Of a stretch of DNA of 64,000 nucleotides, positions 10,926-22,757 are shown piece by piece; positions within the stretch are counted from its first letter, which is position 1; every line of letters begins with the position of its first letter. The notes below the pieces were generated by a model. It did not search any database, was not told the origin of the DNA, and worked only from the letters and a program-made list of their open reading frames with translations. The position numbers and the translations under genes were made by a program. The stretch is from NCBI GenBank assembly GCA_036426205.1, contig CM071569.1:1144354-1208353 (forward strand), read 5' to 3'. The stretch comes from Ascaphus truei. Its lineage: Eukaryota > Chordata > Amphibia > Anura > Ascaphidae.

Positions 10926-10959
10926 CTTGATAAAGGCTCCACTGGAAGTCGAAACGTTG
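10926..10959 (+). ncRNA. Hammerhead-like motif, degenerate
   Basis: Reads TTGATAA, A-bulge, stem GGCT/AGTC with a G-T pair, then GAAACGTTG. The core is degenerate (T for C, A for G8), so cleavage is unlikely. It shares layout with the motifs at 13038, 43412, 52563 and 55872 and probably marks a Penelope-type terminal repeat. Confidence 0.4.
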
Positions 10960-11126
10960 AGAATAAACGTCATCCTATTGGACTTTGGAGCCTGTCCTGT
11001 TTTTCCCATATCTATTTGCTGCTTTGCTGCTGATGGTATGCACCCTGGATGAGCTTAATCTACAATTATATGAGTGCTGTGTCTCTGAACTTATATATAA
11101 ATCATTTTTGAGCAAGAGTGCTGCTT

Positions 11127-11141
11127 AGAAATACTCAAACA
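11127..11141 (+). repeat. Left target-site duplication of the L1-type LINE
   Basis: agaaatactcaaaca, exactly repeated at 15690-15704. It is followed at once by the G-run at the LINE 5' end. Confidence 0.9.
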
Positions 11142-11825
11142 GGGGGGGGGGGGGCAACATGGCCACCGACATGCCGGTAGGAGAAAGAGTTAGCGACGGC
11201 GCGAACACCAAAACGGCCAGCGAGCTGCCGAGCACCCCAGTGAAGCAGACTAATAGAGCAGGTGTGCTCCCCCCTTCCCCGACGATCGGCCGGTGGTTGA
11301 GCACATGAAAAGGAAAAGAGGAAGAAAGGCCTGCGGCCTCGCTCCAGGGTGAGGGGAGATACAGGGGAGTGGGGAGATCAGCAGGGGGTCAAGTATATAC
11401 CACCCACAAAATAATATAAAAGAGGTGACCTCAGTCCTGAAGGGGAGCAGGAGGAGTCAATACACAGGCCCATACCGACAATGCCACCAGAGCTGCCATA
11501 GGTCAGTACATTAAACGCTATATAACCATGACGAGTGGACCAGGTCCGGAGAGGGGCCAATTTAGATACATGCGCGCCACCTAGAATGACCACATGAGAT
11601 CCTGGTTCTGTCTGAGCATCTGAGCAAATAACACACACACGCACGCAACAGCACGTAGGACATGTCCTTCAGGAAGAAGGTATGTAAATGTGCAAGCGCG
11701 CGTCTCTACACACTGGCCGCGGCCTTAAGGTGAGAGACTACTGTGGTGGAAAAGAGAACCGCAGGACTCGAAGAGGCGATGGAAAATGCCACAGAGTGAA
11801 AGATCAATACAGACTCTGACATTGC

Positions 11826-12517
11826 TCAACTCAAGGAACAAATGATGTAGGGGACATCTGATTTATCAGCTGGTCTGGGGCTTTTTGGAGTCATAGCAAT
11901 CAGGGAACTTCTTTCCGTGTGTAAAGCTATTTCTAAAGCCCTAGTGAGATCTTCCTGCACATAGCCTCTTGCCAAAAAACGTTCTTTCATCTCTTCCGCC
12001 CCATGAACAAAGTCCTCCACGGAGGAACAGTTACGGCGTAATCGCAGGAACTGCCCCCGTGGGATACCTCCGATCAGGGGGCGGGAATGACAACTGTCAG
12101 CATGTAATAGGGTATTCCTAGCATTATCTTTATGGAATATATCCGATTGAATACATTTACAATTATCAACATATAATTTAAGATCCAAAAATTGTATCTC
12201 ATTCATATGATAATTGTGTGTAAATTCCAAATTAAGTTGGTTATCTGACAGGTAGTCAAAAAATTTTTTGTTTTCAACTCAACCTCCCCACCATTGCCGG
12301 CCATCAACAGGTCATCAATATAGCACTTGTAAAACGCTATACTGTGTCCAAAGGGATTATTATCTCCAAACACGTGGGACTCCTCCCACCAACCCATGAA
12401 GAGGTTGGCGTAGGATGGGGCAAAGGATGTCCCCATAGCAGTCCCACGTGTTTGGAAATAACATTGCTGATTGAATGTGAAATAATTATGAGTGAGGGAA
12501 AAACGGATACTATCCAA
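11826..12517 (-). pseudogene. Penelope-like reverse transcriptase fragment
   Basis: Read on the minus strand, two overlapping frames carry a Penelope-type reverse transcriptase. The first (12517 to 12203) has RGTAMGTSFAPSYANLFMG and then the catalytic-loop region YIDDLL, the Penelope form of the YXDD box. The second (12230 to 11826) has FLDLKLYVDN, the block NTLLHADSCHSRPLIGGIP, and ERFLARGY, typical of the thumb and linker before the endonuclease. The switch of frame is near a T/A-rich run at about 12255-12270. No start and no GIY-YIG endonuclease are present. It sits in reverse inside the L1-type LINE, so it landed later or the LINE is composite. Confidence 0.85.
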
Positions 12518-13037
12518 AATGAATGTAATATGTGCAGGTGATAAAGTGGATTGTGATTGCAGAAAAGGGTTTTACAAGTGTGTATTCATCTCAATAAAGC
12601 TTATTTTGTACAATCCTTGGAACTGACGTCAGACCTGCTGTTTTCTGTGGCACCGGCCACTCTCTCCTTATTTCTAAATCAACAAGACTCCACCTGCCTA
12701 ATCAGCTTTGTCAGAAAAAGCCTGCTCTGAAAAACAGGAAGAGGATTCCTGAGCTCACAATTGGGGCAAGAGATTCCCTAGTCCACAACTGGGCTGAGCT
12801 GGGGAACAACAGATGTCTTGAGCTGCAGAGGAACTGCAGACAGACAGCAAGACAAAGGGGACGAGACCTCTATACCTGGGCACAGACGTTGCCATTGCAT
12901 GCAAGGGTGCGGACCCAGGGGGACTAAACGTGTAGATATTCTCCAAAGCGGAGTAGGTCTTTCTTTTGTTTATTTTGAATGTTGTTGCTGTGTTAAAGGT
13001 AAAAAGGAAAGTCCAGGCAGTACCTGAGAGCTGTCAC

Positions 13038-13073
13038 CTTGACAAAGACTGCTTATACGCAGTCGAAACGTTG
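13038..13073 (+). ncRNA. Hammerhead-like motif with perfect 6-bp stem
   Basis: TTGACAA, then a 6-bp hairpin GACTGC/GCAGTC with a 6-base loop, then GAAACGTTG. The core is changed from CTGATGA, so catalysis is doubtful, but the pairing is intact. It sits at the end of the Penelope-derived segment. Confidence 0.45.
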
Positions 13074-13368
13074 GACTTTATGCTGGATTAAATATTTCTT
13101 TATTTGCTAAGACCGTGGACCTTCCTTTTTACCTATGTGACTTCTTTGCAGGACGATCCCCCTCGGCCGGGGGGCACCGGCAGGTTATACCTATCATTGA
13201 TGTATTGAGTGTGTGCCAGATCACCCTTCTCTTATTGACCTTTGCTGTGTTAAAGGAACAGGCGCAGTAAAGCCTCGTTTTAGTTTCACTTTAATTGGTC
13301 TCCATTGCATACCTCTGCACACGTCCCTTACAACGTCTAAATAAAGTCCTGCATATACTGACTGGTGC

Positions 13369-15483
13369 ACCCAGATCAGGCGGGATTTACACCAGAGCGT
13401 CAGGCTTCAGATAATATTCGCAGGATTATAAATATAATCCATAACAGCAATATGAGTCAAAATCCAACTCTGATTTTAAGGCTAGACGCCGAGAAGGCCT
13501 TCGACAGAGTAGCGTGACCGTTTATGTTCCTGTTAATGAACAAAATGGGGATACATGACATTTTTATCAAAGCGGTACAGGCTTTATACTTGCACCCGAC
13601 AGCCACGGTGCACACTTCAGACTATACTTCGCCACCTTTCAAATTACAAATGGCCCTCGCCAGGGGTACCCTCTATCCCCTTTACTGTTTGCCCTTTGTA
13701 TTGAAGCCTTAGTCTCCAAAATCTGGCCAAATCCCGAAATAAGAGGAGTAATAATTAGAGAGAAAGAATACAAGGTATCTCTGTTCGCAGATGATGTCCT
13801 GCTCTCACTCACTAATCCAAAAACATCACTACGGTGTCTGCCAAACTCTTTGCGTGTGTTGAACAAACTATCATTTACATTTTTTTTTTTAAAACACCAA
13901 GTCAGGGGCATTAAGCCTGCATATCTCTACAGCAGATAAATTAGATATTATTCCCCCCCCCCCCCACCCAATTAAATGGAAATCAGATAAGATAAAATAT
14001 CTGGGGGTGTATATCACAAGGACATACAAGGGACTCTATGGAGCAAACTAGCCCGAACTTATTAAAGAATTGAAAAAGAATTTAAGAGTCTGAAGCGGGC
14101 ACCAAATATTATGGTGAGGGAGAATAACCTTGGTAAAAATGAACCTACTGCCCAGAGTGTTGTATTTATTCCCGGTTCTACCAGTCGCAGTTCTGCAAAA
14201 AGTTACCAAGGAACTTGAGAAAGAAATAACAAAGTTTATATGGAACGGTAGAAAGCCTACACTAAAGAAAAAAACAATGGTGCTACCAACAACAATGGGG
14301 AGATTGTCCCAGCCAGATTTGACAACATATTATGAAGCTGCTAGATTAAGCCCGTTAATATATTGGTCACTAGGGGAAGGAATAAAGCCATGGGTGGATA
14401 TCGAAAGAGCCGAGACACAGACAACAGATAGGGCAACATTACTGTTGTTAAAAAAAAGAGCTTAGACCCGATCAAACCAAGATTCAACCAGTGATCTCGC
14501 ATTCTTTAAGAATATGGGACAAGATTTGTAGAGTTAAATCTATTTCGTCCATCCCCTCACACCTGACACCAATCATGGCAAACCCTGAGTTCATACCAGC
14601 CCTCCAGTCAAAGGTATATAAGACACGGAGAGAAAAAGGGATGAGGACAATTTTAGGGATATCCTAAAAACAGATAGAATTAAGACGTTTCAATAAGAGA
14701 GAAGAGTTTGACTTACCAAATATGCACTTATATCAATATTTTCAGATGAGACGTTACGTCTCCTCAATCCAACCAAAACAAGATATCTTTAGACCACTAA
14801 CTGTCTTCAAGAATCTTTACTAAGCCAAGAGTTTATCACAAAGGGACAATCGCACAATGGTATCAAGCTCTGATCACACACAAACCAACGGTCAAACACA
14901 TACAAATATTCTAGATTGTGAAAATAACATTGGACGCCCGTTAGATTCTGAAGAGTGGGAGGAAATTTATGAGAGATCAGTCAGGTCCTCTAGATGTTCG
15001 GCAGTTCGTGACACTAATTTCAATATTTTACACAGGTGGTGTTACACACCAGCCAGGCTTCACTCATTTCTTCCAACCACCTCCACCCTCTGCTGGCGAA
15101 ATCGTGGCCAAATAGGTACATTCAAACATATCTGGTCAGCCTGCCCGAAGATCACCATATTCAAGGGGAAAAGGAGGAAGCTAATAAAGAGAATCACGGG
15201 ATTGGATTATCTATGGAATATAGAAACTATTTTAATTTTAAGACCAGTAGAGGATATAGGGAGGAATATGGACAAGTTGATAATACATATTCTATCCTCG
15301 GCTAAAGCTGTAATAGCTAGGCATTGGAAGCAAAACGACTCACCGACAATAAGAGCAATCAAAAGTAAGCTAAACTATATAATGACAATGGAGGAATTTA
15401 TCAGTTTAATCCAGGACAGGTACAACAGGTGTTTGGCGATTTGGGAAGCATGGGTGACTTACCGGGATTGGAACGAGTATTGA
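13369..15483 (+). pseudogene. L1-type reverse transcriptase and C-terminal region, broken
   Basis: Enters with the L1-like DQAGFTPERQASDNIRRIIN at about 13374, then DAEKAFDRV (13480-13515) and FADDVLLSL at about 13785. These are conserved blocks of the L1 reverse transcriptase; FADD is the active-site loop. A stop follows DAEKAFDRVA. The frame at 14130-14465 gives KEITKFIWNGRKP and the block around LTTYYEAARLSP, the part C-terminal to the polymerase in L1. The frame at 14857-15483 gives a CWR..G..GTFKHIWSACPK pattern, the usual L1 C-terminal Cys/His region. Several frameshifts make it a dead copy. Confidence 0.88.
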
Positions 15484-15689
15484 TCCCTAACGGAAGAACT
15501 GAGTGGATGCAGCGGGAATAGAGTTAACATGTTACGGTATTTGTAATAAAGTATTACTGTATGTACCATGAACGGAGAAAGTTGAGAAATGTACCCTTCC
15601 CCCCTTCCTATTACTCTTTATTTGTTGTACCCCTTCCCCCTCCCCCAATTATAATTTGTAAAAATCAATAAAATATCAGTTTAAAAAAC

Positions 15690-15704
15690 AGAAATACTCA
15701 AACA
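15690..15704 (+). repeat. Right target-site duplication of the L1-type LINE
   Basis: Exact copy of 11127-11141, right after the A-rich LINE end. It also begins the foldback structure at 15699. Confidence 0.9.
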
Positions 15705-16320
15705 AATTCCTCAAAGTGCAGGTCTCCCCGAGGACAGAGGTACAAAGTGCAGGTCTCCACGAGGACAGAGGTACAAAGTGCAGGTCTCCTCGAGGACAGA
15801 GGTACAAAGTGCAGGTCTCCTCTAGGACAGAGGTACAAAGTACATATCTACTCACAAGTTCATAATGCAATGCTTCATTTAATCTGACAGCAAAGAACAG
15901 AGGAGAAACATTGTTTCAGGTCTGATGAAATGTCCATATGTGACCTGAAACAATGTTTGTCCTCTGTTCCTGGCAATCACAATAAATACAGACTTGCATT
16001 GTGAACGTGTGGGTAGAGATGTACTGTGTATCTCTGTCCAGGAGGAGACCTGCACATTTTACCTTTGTCCTGGAGGAGACCTGCACTGTGTACCTCTGTC
16101 CTGGAGGAGACCTGCACTGTGTATCTCTGTCCTGGAGGAGACCTGCACTTTGTACCTCTGTCCTGGAGGAGACCTGCACGGTGTACCTCTGTCCTGGAGG
16201 AGACCTGCACTGTGTAGCTCTGTCCTGGAGGAGACCGGCACTTTGTACCTCTGTCCTGGAGGAGACTGGCACTATGTACCTCTGTCCTGGAGGAGACCTG
16301 CATGTTGAGGAATTTGTTTG
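15699..16320. mobile_element. Foldback element with 31-bp minisatellites in both arms
   Basis: The outer arms are 'caaacaaattcctca' (15699) and 'tgaggaatttgtttg' (16306). Inside each lies a 31-bp array: four units of 'gtgcaggtctcctcgaggac' plus 'agaggtacaaa' on the left (15716-15845), nine units of the reverse on the right (16025-16305). The centre is 'acattgtttcaggt' against 'acctgaaacaatgt'. The whole can fold as one long hairpin. The L1-type LINE split it near its left edge. Confidence 0.85.
15922..15951 (+). ncRNA. Weak hammerhead-like motif at the foldback centre
   Basis: Has CTGATGA and CTGAAACA but only a GTC/GAC stem between, so it is less convincing than the other copies. It lies in the loop between the inner arms. 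Confidence 0.25.
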
Positions 16321-16425
16321 TCTATGTTGTGTTGGCTGCACACGCAGGATTCTCCTCGCCTGAAACTGTTTCCCCGGCACTTTGGAACTGTGCTTAGAAA
16401 TACTTAGCGTATTTGCTTTTGTAGT

Positions 16426-17584
16426 TACGATGCACATTATTTATTATGATGCACATTATTTATTACGATGCACATTATTTATTACGATGCACTTATTTAT
16501 TACTAATACATAATATTTATTACGATGCACAGTTGTTATTACGATGCACATTATTTATATATGCACATTATTTATTACGATGCACACTTATTTATTACTG
16601 ATAACATAATTTTTATTACGATGCACATTGTTTATTACGATGCACTTATTTATTACTATACTATATTTTATATGCACATTATTTATACGATGCACATTAT
16701 TTATTATGATGCACATTAGTTATTACGATGCACATTATTTATTACGATGCACAATATTTATTACGATGCCATTTTATTACGTGCAATTATTTATTACGAT
16801 CGACATTATTTATTACGATGAATTGTATTACATGCACATTATTTATTACTAGCACCATTATTTATTATCGATCACATTATTTATTACTGATATTTATTAC
16901 GATGCCCATTATTATAGTACGATGCACATTATTTATTACGATGCACTTATTTATTACGATCACATTATTCTATTAACGATGCACATTATTTATTCGATGC
17001 ACATATTTTATTACGATGCACATTATTTATTACGAGCACATTATTAATTACGATGCACATTATTTTATTACGATGCCACTTATTATTACGATGCACATTG
17101 TTTTTTACGATCCATTATTATATTACGATGCACATTGTTTATACAATGCACCTATTTATTACGATGCACATTATTATTACGATGCACATTATTTATTACG
17201 ATGCACTTATTTATTACGAGCACATATTATACATGCACATTATTTATTACATGACTTGTTATTACGATGCACATTATTTATTACGATGACCTTGTTTATT
17301 ACGATGCACATTGTTTATTACGATGCACCATATTTATTACGAGGCACATTATTTAATCCTACATGGCACATTATTTATTACGATGCACATTATTTATTAC
17401 GATGCACATTGTTTATTACGATGCACATTATTTATTACGATGCACATTATTTATTACAATGCACATTATTTATTACGATGCACATTGTTTATTACGATGC
17501 ACATTATTTATTACGATGCACATTATTTATTACGATGCACATTGTTTATTACGATGCACATTATTTATTACGATGCACATTATA
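16426..17584. repeat. 19-bp satellite (cacattatttattacgatg)n
   Basis: About 60 copies of cacattatttattacgatg with T/A and single-base length variants. The left half is irregular, and the right half from about 17360 is nearly perfect. Three long frames rich in I, Y, H and L come from the repeat and are not genes. Confidence 0.97.
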
Positions 17585-17587
17585 CTG

Positions 17588-17919
17588 TGAAAGCAGCAAC
17601 CCACTTTTTTATGTTATTGAATTTATCAAATGTTTTACCAGTAACTCATACATTGAGAGTTACCTCTCGTTTTCAAGAATTGGGGGGTCCTCCAGGGATG
17701 TTCCGTGGTCGTCAGCCACCAGACACCCCGTTCCCCAGATATTTGTCTTTTGTGCCGGTGTGAAACACAAATAAAACACAAATATGGCTGTGGGGTCACC
17801 AATGGAAAGACACAACGTCATCTCCTGATAATGTTGCCATTTCTTTTGATCGTCAAAGCTAGGATGAATCCAATATAATATGTCATCTGTGCATGTATTC
17901 TAGCCCGTTGGGACCAGGT
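17588..17919. other. Unassigned sequence
   Basis: No gene or repeat recognised. Confidence 0.35.
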
Positions 17920-18040
17920 GATCCTCGGAGGTTGGGGATCAGCAAATCGTCTGAAGTCAGGGTTCAGCAAATCGTTTTCAGAGGTCGGGGTTCAGCAAAT
18001 CGTCTGATGTCAGGGTTCAGCAAATCGTCTTTGGAGACCT
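17920..18040. repeat. Short tandem repeat, about 27 bp, four units
   Basis: Units end in ttcagcaaatcgt and start with 'aggtcgggg' or 'agtcaggg'. Four degenerate copies. Confidence 0.8.
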
Positions 18041-19125
18041 CCAAGTCCCCCTTTTCAGGTAATATCATTTATTTTTAATATAATTAACCCCCACTCAAAA
18101 AATGAAAGATCACGGACTGCAAGGCCAACTTACTTTGCATGAAACAACATTACTTCAGAGACCATAAAATGCATGTTTGATAGAATACAGAATCGTGATT
18201 GGCATCTTTCAAAGATCTTTAGTGTTTCCAAAAATATAACGATATAACATTTGTTTCAAATAAATGACATTAAAGTGTACTCAGCTCTCTATGTGCTTAT
18301 ATAAAGACAAGCGCCCCATCTGATGGTACACTGATGTTTCCAAAAAGACATGTTTGTTTTTTTACACTTAAGACAAAAAAATCAAAGGGAAGTGTCAGTT
18401 TTGTAAAAATGAGATTAAAAGCAAATATACCACATTAGTCTAACAGCTGGAGGAGAAATACATGGACATTCTCATTCTGGGAATTAGTATTTGCAGAGCT
18501 GACTTCCTTCATGTGAGCGCTGATTTGCATTCTCGGAGTGGGATCTCAGCGGGGCGAGTTTCCGTGTGCGGTTGCTGACTATCCGCTCGGGCATCTCGCA
18601 TATCAGAAATTATTTATTCTCTCCGACCCCGATAGCTCAATGTGTCATCTGACACTTCAATTATCACATTTAACATTCAGTAACAGCCAACTAATGCAGT
18701 GTAGGAAAACACCCTCCAAACAACGTGACGCGGAAACAGTTTGTTCTGCGAAATTCCTCACTCAGACTATAAAGATATCTGTTTAGGAGTCTGAGCATCT
18801 TATCTGCAAGTCTTGTGCTCTTATGATGCAACCGTGTTAATAATTAATGATAACAACTGGATGTAACAAAGAGATTTGCAATAATACTTCAGAGCCATTC
18901 AGCATTGGAGTTGGAATCCTTCCTCGCTGTGGGTTTCTGGTGTTGTGGTGTAAATAGCAGACAGCCTGAAGGAACAATCTTATTACTATTTAATTACAGG
19001 TGACCGAAGAGTCTGCCCTGCTTGTCTGCCACAAACACATTACAGAACAGCCTAGCAATTACCGAACGTCCTTAATCAAATGTAATCATCCTTAACCCCT
19101 TGCAAAGCGAAGTCGTGTTGTGTAC
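18041..19125. other. Apparently single-copy sequence, no gene seen
   Basis: About 1.1 kb with no repeat family recognised. It has no convincing exon. It could hold conserved non-coding sequence, which needs alignment to tell. Confidence 0.35.
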
Positions 19126-19392
19126 CCAGTTACACAGTTACCCAGGTACCCAGGTACCCAGTTACACAGTTCCCCAGGTACCCAGGTAACCAGGTAAAGG
19201 TAACCAGGTAATTAGTTACACAGTTACCCAGGTACCCAGGTACCCAGTTACACAGTTCCCCAGGTACCCAGGTAACCAGGTAAAGGTAACCAGGTAATTA
19301 GTTACACAGTTACCCAGGTACCCAGTTACACAGTTCCCCAGGTACCCAGGTAACCAGGTACCCAGTTACACAGTTACCCAGGTACCCAGTAG
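19126..19392 (-). repeat. Tandem array (GTTACACAGTTACCCAGGTACC type), derived from a LINE tail
   Basis: Short units combine into a higher-order unit of about 86-88 bases. In reverse the units read taactgtgtaac and ctgggtacc, the same kind of sequence as the arrays at 28212-36155. The array touches a minus-strand LINE 3' end at 19398, so it is an expanded LINE tail. Confidence 0.85.
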
Positions 19393-19397
19393 AAGAG

Positions 19398-20100
19398 GTT
19401 GAAAAAAAAGACATACGCCAGACAAGTTCAACCTACGCTAAATTTAGACGGCAGATACTTTATCCCAGGGGTGCGCAAAGTAGGGGGCGGGAGATTTTTC
19501 TGGGGGGGGGGGGGGGTGCGGTGGTTGCAGAGGCCCCCTGCACTCTTCCCCAAGGCATTTAAATTAAATGCCGGGGGATCGCGTGAGGCCTCTGCAACAT
19601 CAGCTTACCTTGACTCTGCCAGTGTCAGGACTCGTCTCCATGGCAACACGGCGTCAAAGGACGCCACGGGGTCATGTGTCATGACGCCACACTCCGCATT
19701 GCCATAGCAACGTGGCGTCAAAGTCACGTGACGTAACGTCACATGACCCTGCGGCATCATTTGACGCCGCATCAAGGTAAGGGGGGGCGTGAGCACCAGA
19801 GGAGGCAAGGCAGGGGGGCGCAGCAGCAAAAGTTTGCCCTCCCTGCTTTACCCTATATCCATACGTACAGTATATTGGTCCAGAGGAAGGCAAACAAAAA
19901 CCCCTGTGATATATCATCCAATTATATAATCTACTATGTAACTATGTACTGTATGTATATGGTATCTCATACGGGAAAAATAAATTCCCTCCTGACTCCA
20001 AATATTGGCAATCAGATTTCTCCCTGGATCAACACCCTTCCCATGTTTACTTATTTGGTATATCCCTATATACCCTCCCTTTCTAAAAAGATGCTGTAAC
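19398..20100 (-). mobile_element. CR1/L2-like LINE 3' end, split by a short transposon
   Basis: Reverse reading gives 'ggtatccctat', 'tttgccttcctctggaccaa', 'tatatccg' and finally 'tttagcgtaggttgaacttg'. This is the frog CR1/L2-type 3' region also found at 27780-27970 and 35697-35775. A GC-rich element at 19466-19848 interrupts it. Confidence 0.7.
19466..19848. mobile_element. GC-rich short transposon, CAGGGGYGCGCAAA family, nested
   Basis: Starts 'caggggtgcgcaaagtaggg' and ends near 'agtttgccctccctgc'. Shares 'ttaaatgccgggggatcgcg', 'gcctctgcaac' and 'ttgacgccgc' with the copies at 7954 and 37106. It lies inside a LINE tail. Confidence 0.75.
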
Positions 20101-20689
20101 AATGATACCCGTTTCTGTGTAGTTAAGCTACAAATCCAGCACACAAAAGGTTAACGTCATCTGGAGTTAATATGACATTTTAAAAGTGCCTGTTTTTTTT
20201 TTAACTGTCTCATAAAGATTATCAGAAACCAAATGGGTAATAAAACCATTAAAGAATGATATGTTTATATCGAGCCAGACTGGTGACCATGCATTCCTGA
20301 AATCTCCCCCCCCCCTCCTTTGAGTAGCAGAGAAGGTGACAAATGGGTCATTTAATCCTGCCCAGGTCTTTACAGATTTACAAAAAATAAAGATTTCTTG
20401 GATCTGATATGATTCACAAGAATAACGAATGCAGCTTTGTGAGATGTAAAAATCAGGCGGATCAAACAATATGAAAACATGATTTTGAGGGTGCAAAGGT
20501 CAGATATTTGCTTGACCCTCAAAATTAGGCGTAGCCCTGGCAAGACTGATTTCTATGACTCCGGCAAATTCACCCAAACTCAATGATATGGGTCACATTA
20601 TTGTAGGGGTTCGAGAAATAAAGTTATAGGTTATTTTTATACTCTGAGCTATTTTGAGTTTAATTTTTAATTACAGACGTTCAACCTTT
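20100..20689. other. Unassigned sequence
   Basis: No gene seen. The upper-strand T-rich and G-poor composition has no recognised family. Confidence 0.3.
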
Positions 20690-21640
20690 TTTTGAAGATA
20701 TCTATTATATCTGCCATCACAGTCTCCATGGGTAATGAATTTCACATTGTAACTGCCCTTACTGTAATGAACTCTTTCCTTTGTTGCTGATGAAATCTCC
20801 TTTCCTCCAACCTGCCGTTTTTTATATTTTATTTTATGTGCATCAATACAACTCACAATGATATGTAATTAGCTAAGTCGCCGATCGATCGTCGCAGATT
20901 CGGCTGGGTGGTTCACTAAATAGCTGTCAGTGCAGCAGAAGAGGACCAAAGATGCAAAGTTCTTTGGGGAAGATCATGTGACCAGGCAGTCAGTACATAG
21001 AATTGGTGCATGAGAGGGCACGACTCAAAAATGGGTGTGCCCTCAGAAGAGGAAGAGAATGTGACTTTGTAAATGGTTGCTACAGAAACCAAAAATGCTT
21101 GTTACCTTATAATACATTAAGAATGTCATTTAGAGTGGTTTAAAAAATGCTACAAGTATTTTCTCATAGTACAGAACTGATTTATTAAAAAAAACACACA
21201 TGAAGGATACTGCTAGGACTGCAGCTTTAAGGGATGACCGCATGTCTTTTGTACTGCCCATGAGATGAATAGTTCTTTTGAGAGCTCCTTGTATTGTCCC
21301 CAAATATATTTGTATATAGTTATCATATCCCTCTTAGACGCCTCATTTCTAATGTAAACAAATCTAAATTAGTTAGCCTCTCCTCATAATTCAGATTCTC
21401 GGTCCCCTTTATTAATTTGGTGGCTTTTCTCTGCACTTTTTTCTAGTTCCATAATGTCTTTTTTATAGAGTGGTTCCAAAAACGGTACTCCATATTCAAG
21501 GTGCGGACGTAATAATGCTTTATGGAGGGGCATCATTATGCTCACTTCCCTTCCATCCATAAGGTAAGATGTTTAAAGCAAGATAAGATTTTATTTGCCA
21601 TTGCAGCTACTGCCTGACATTGGGCACTACTGCTAAGCCT
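20690..21640 (-). pseudogene. CR1/L2-like LINE reverse transcriptase C-terminal part, split
   Basis: On the minus strand about 21236-21600 encodes the end of a LINE reverse transcriptase. Recognisable pieces are [20 protein letters not shown], then [20 protein letters not shown], then [10 protein letters not shown]. This pattern (YKKDI..LE..QR.ATK, YEERL, RR.RGD) is usual in CR1, L2 and related elements. A further piece of the same LINE continues at 20690-20820 ('gtctccatgggtaatgaatt' side). The two are separated by an inserted repeat at about 20822-21228. No intact frame. Confidence 0.8.
20822..21228. mobile_element. Short transposon nested in a LINE fragment
   Basis: Contains 'gccgatcgatcgtcgcag', 'gttcactaaatagctgtcag', 'agatcatgtgaccaggcagt' and ends 'actgcagctttaag'. 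The same blocks occur in reverse at 23660-24175. The LINE text on either side joins well if this segment is removed. Confidence 0.7.
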
Positions 21641-22534
21641 GTGTACCAGCACTACAGGGTACCAGTTAAAAGCAAAACTTGCCTTTTAAGGGGAGTTTTG
21701 GTACTAAATTATTTCTTTTCAGCAAGAAACATGTACAATACAATGTATGTCAATCAAGAGTTTCCTCTGTTATTAAAGCCAGTAAGAGCGGGGAATATTT
21801 GTTTGACTCTAGAAAGCGATTAGCTCATCATTCTGTGACATCTCAAGGAACGAGCTAAATACTTTGGGGCCTAATTACAGTGTGAAACATGGCTAAAAGC
21901 AATTGTGCAGCAAAAGCGGCACACAGAAGAGTAACAAATACGTGTTGTGCGGTATGTGCCTCAACTTTTTTTGTCACGGAGGAGAAGAAATGGCGCTAAG
22001 GGATAGAGTTAGATGAGGAGTTTGGATGTTGGACGGTGTCAACAATATGTATAAAATAAATTGCACCATGCCCCACAATGGGCGCCAAAGATGCGGCAAG
22101 ATTGTCCGTCAAGTTTGTGGGCCATAAAAGAGAAATGCAAGTAGATGCAAACAACTGTGGACCCATCCATATGTATAAACAGGACGCACACCGTACAAAG
22201 AATAAGAAACCGTGTGCCAAGCGTCACAACATAAATACTGACACAACGACAGGTGCCGCTAATGCTTCTAGGGGAGAATTGTATTATTTGTTTTATACAA
22301 TGCACTCTTTCAATTAATTAAAACAAAATATATATATATTATACATAGCCCATTTTGAATAACCCAATGAAACGCCCCTTCTGCTGGTATGGAAAGGTAA
22401 TGGTTCCAGTTGCTTGGCTTACAACATGCATATGACCTGCTTATTTTACCCCACATCCTATCATCTCTCTGTCCTTACACTCTCTGGTTCCTCTCTCCAT
22501 ACATTGCCTCCTTCGACTTCTCCAACACAGTTCC
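21641..22534. other. Unassigned sequence
   Basis: No gene or family recognised. Confidence 0.3.
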
Positions 22535-22757
22535 TATAAGGAAGGAGAAGCGTTCCAGTGGCCCAGCAATAGCTCGGCATGCCGCAGGAGCGCCCTTCTT
22601 CACCCTGTTCTATAAGGAAGGAGAAGCGTTCCAGTGGCCCAGCAATAGCTCGGCATGCCGCAGGAGCGCCCTTCTTCACCCTGTTCTATAAGGAAGGAGA
22701 AGCGTTCCAGTGGCTCAGGAATAGCTCAGCATGCCGCAGGAGCGCCCTTCTCGACCC
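22535..22757. repeat. 76-bp tandem repeat, about three units
   Basis: Unit starts 'tataaggaaggagaagcgtt' at 22535, 22611 and 22687. The units are almost identical, so the duplication is young. The frames with RSALLHPV repeats come from it. Confidence 0.95.

Larger units (their letters stand above)
11142..15689 (+). mobile_element. L1-type LINE, about 4.5 kb, broken and with nested element
   Basis: The insertion starts with a run of G and 'caacatggccacc', ends in 'aataaaatatcagtttaaaa', and is flanked by an exact 15-bp duplication. This is the standard result of target-primed reverse transcription, so the ends are sound. The 5' part (to about 11800) is leader plus ORF1 remains with no intact frame. 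A reversed Penelope-like piece follows (about 11826-13200). The L1 reverse-transcriptase region resumes near 13369 and continues to 15483. There are many stops and frameshifts, so it is inactive. Confidence 0.85.

Noticed and set aside
15922..15951. Functional hammerhead at the foldback centre
   Set aside because: Only a three-base stem II can be formed and the GAAA is reached through an unpaired CT; the resemblance may be by chance.
16628..17774. Long I/Y/H/L-rich frames up to 252 residues
   Set aside because: The 19-bp satellite has no stop in these frames, giving a 57-base cycle of meaningless protein.
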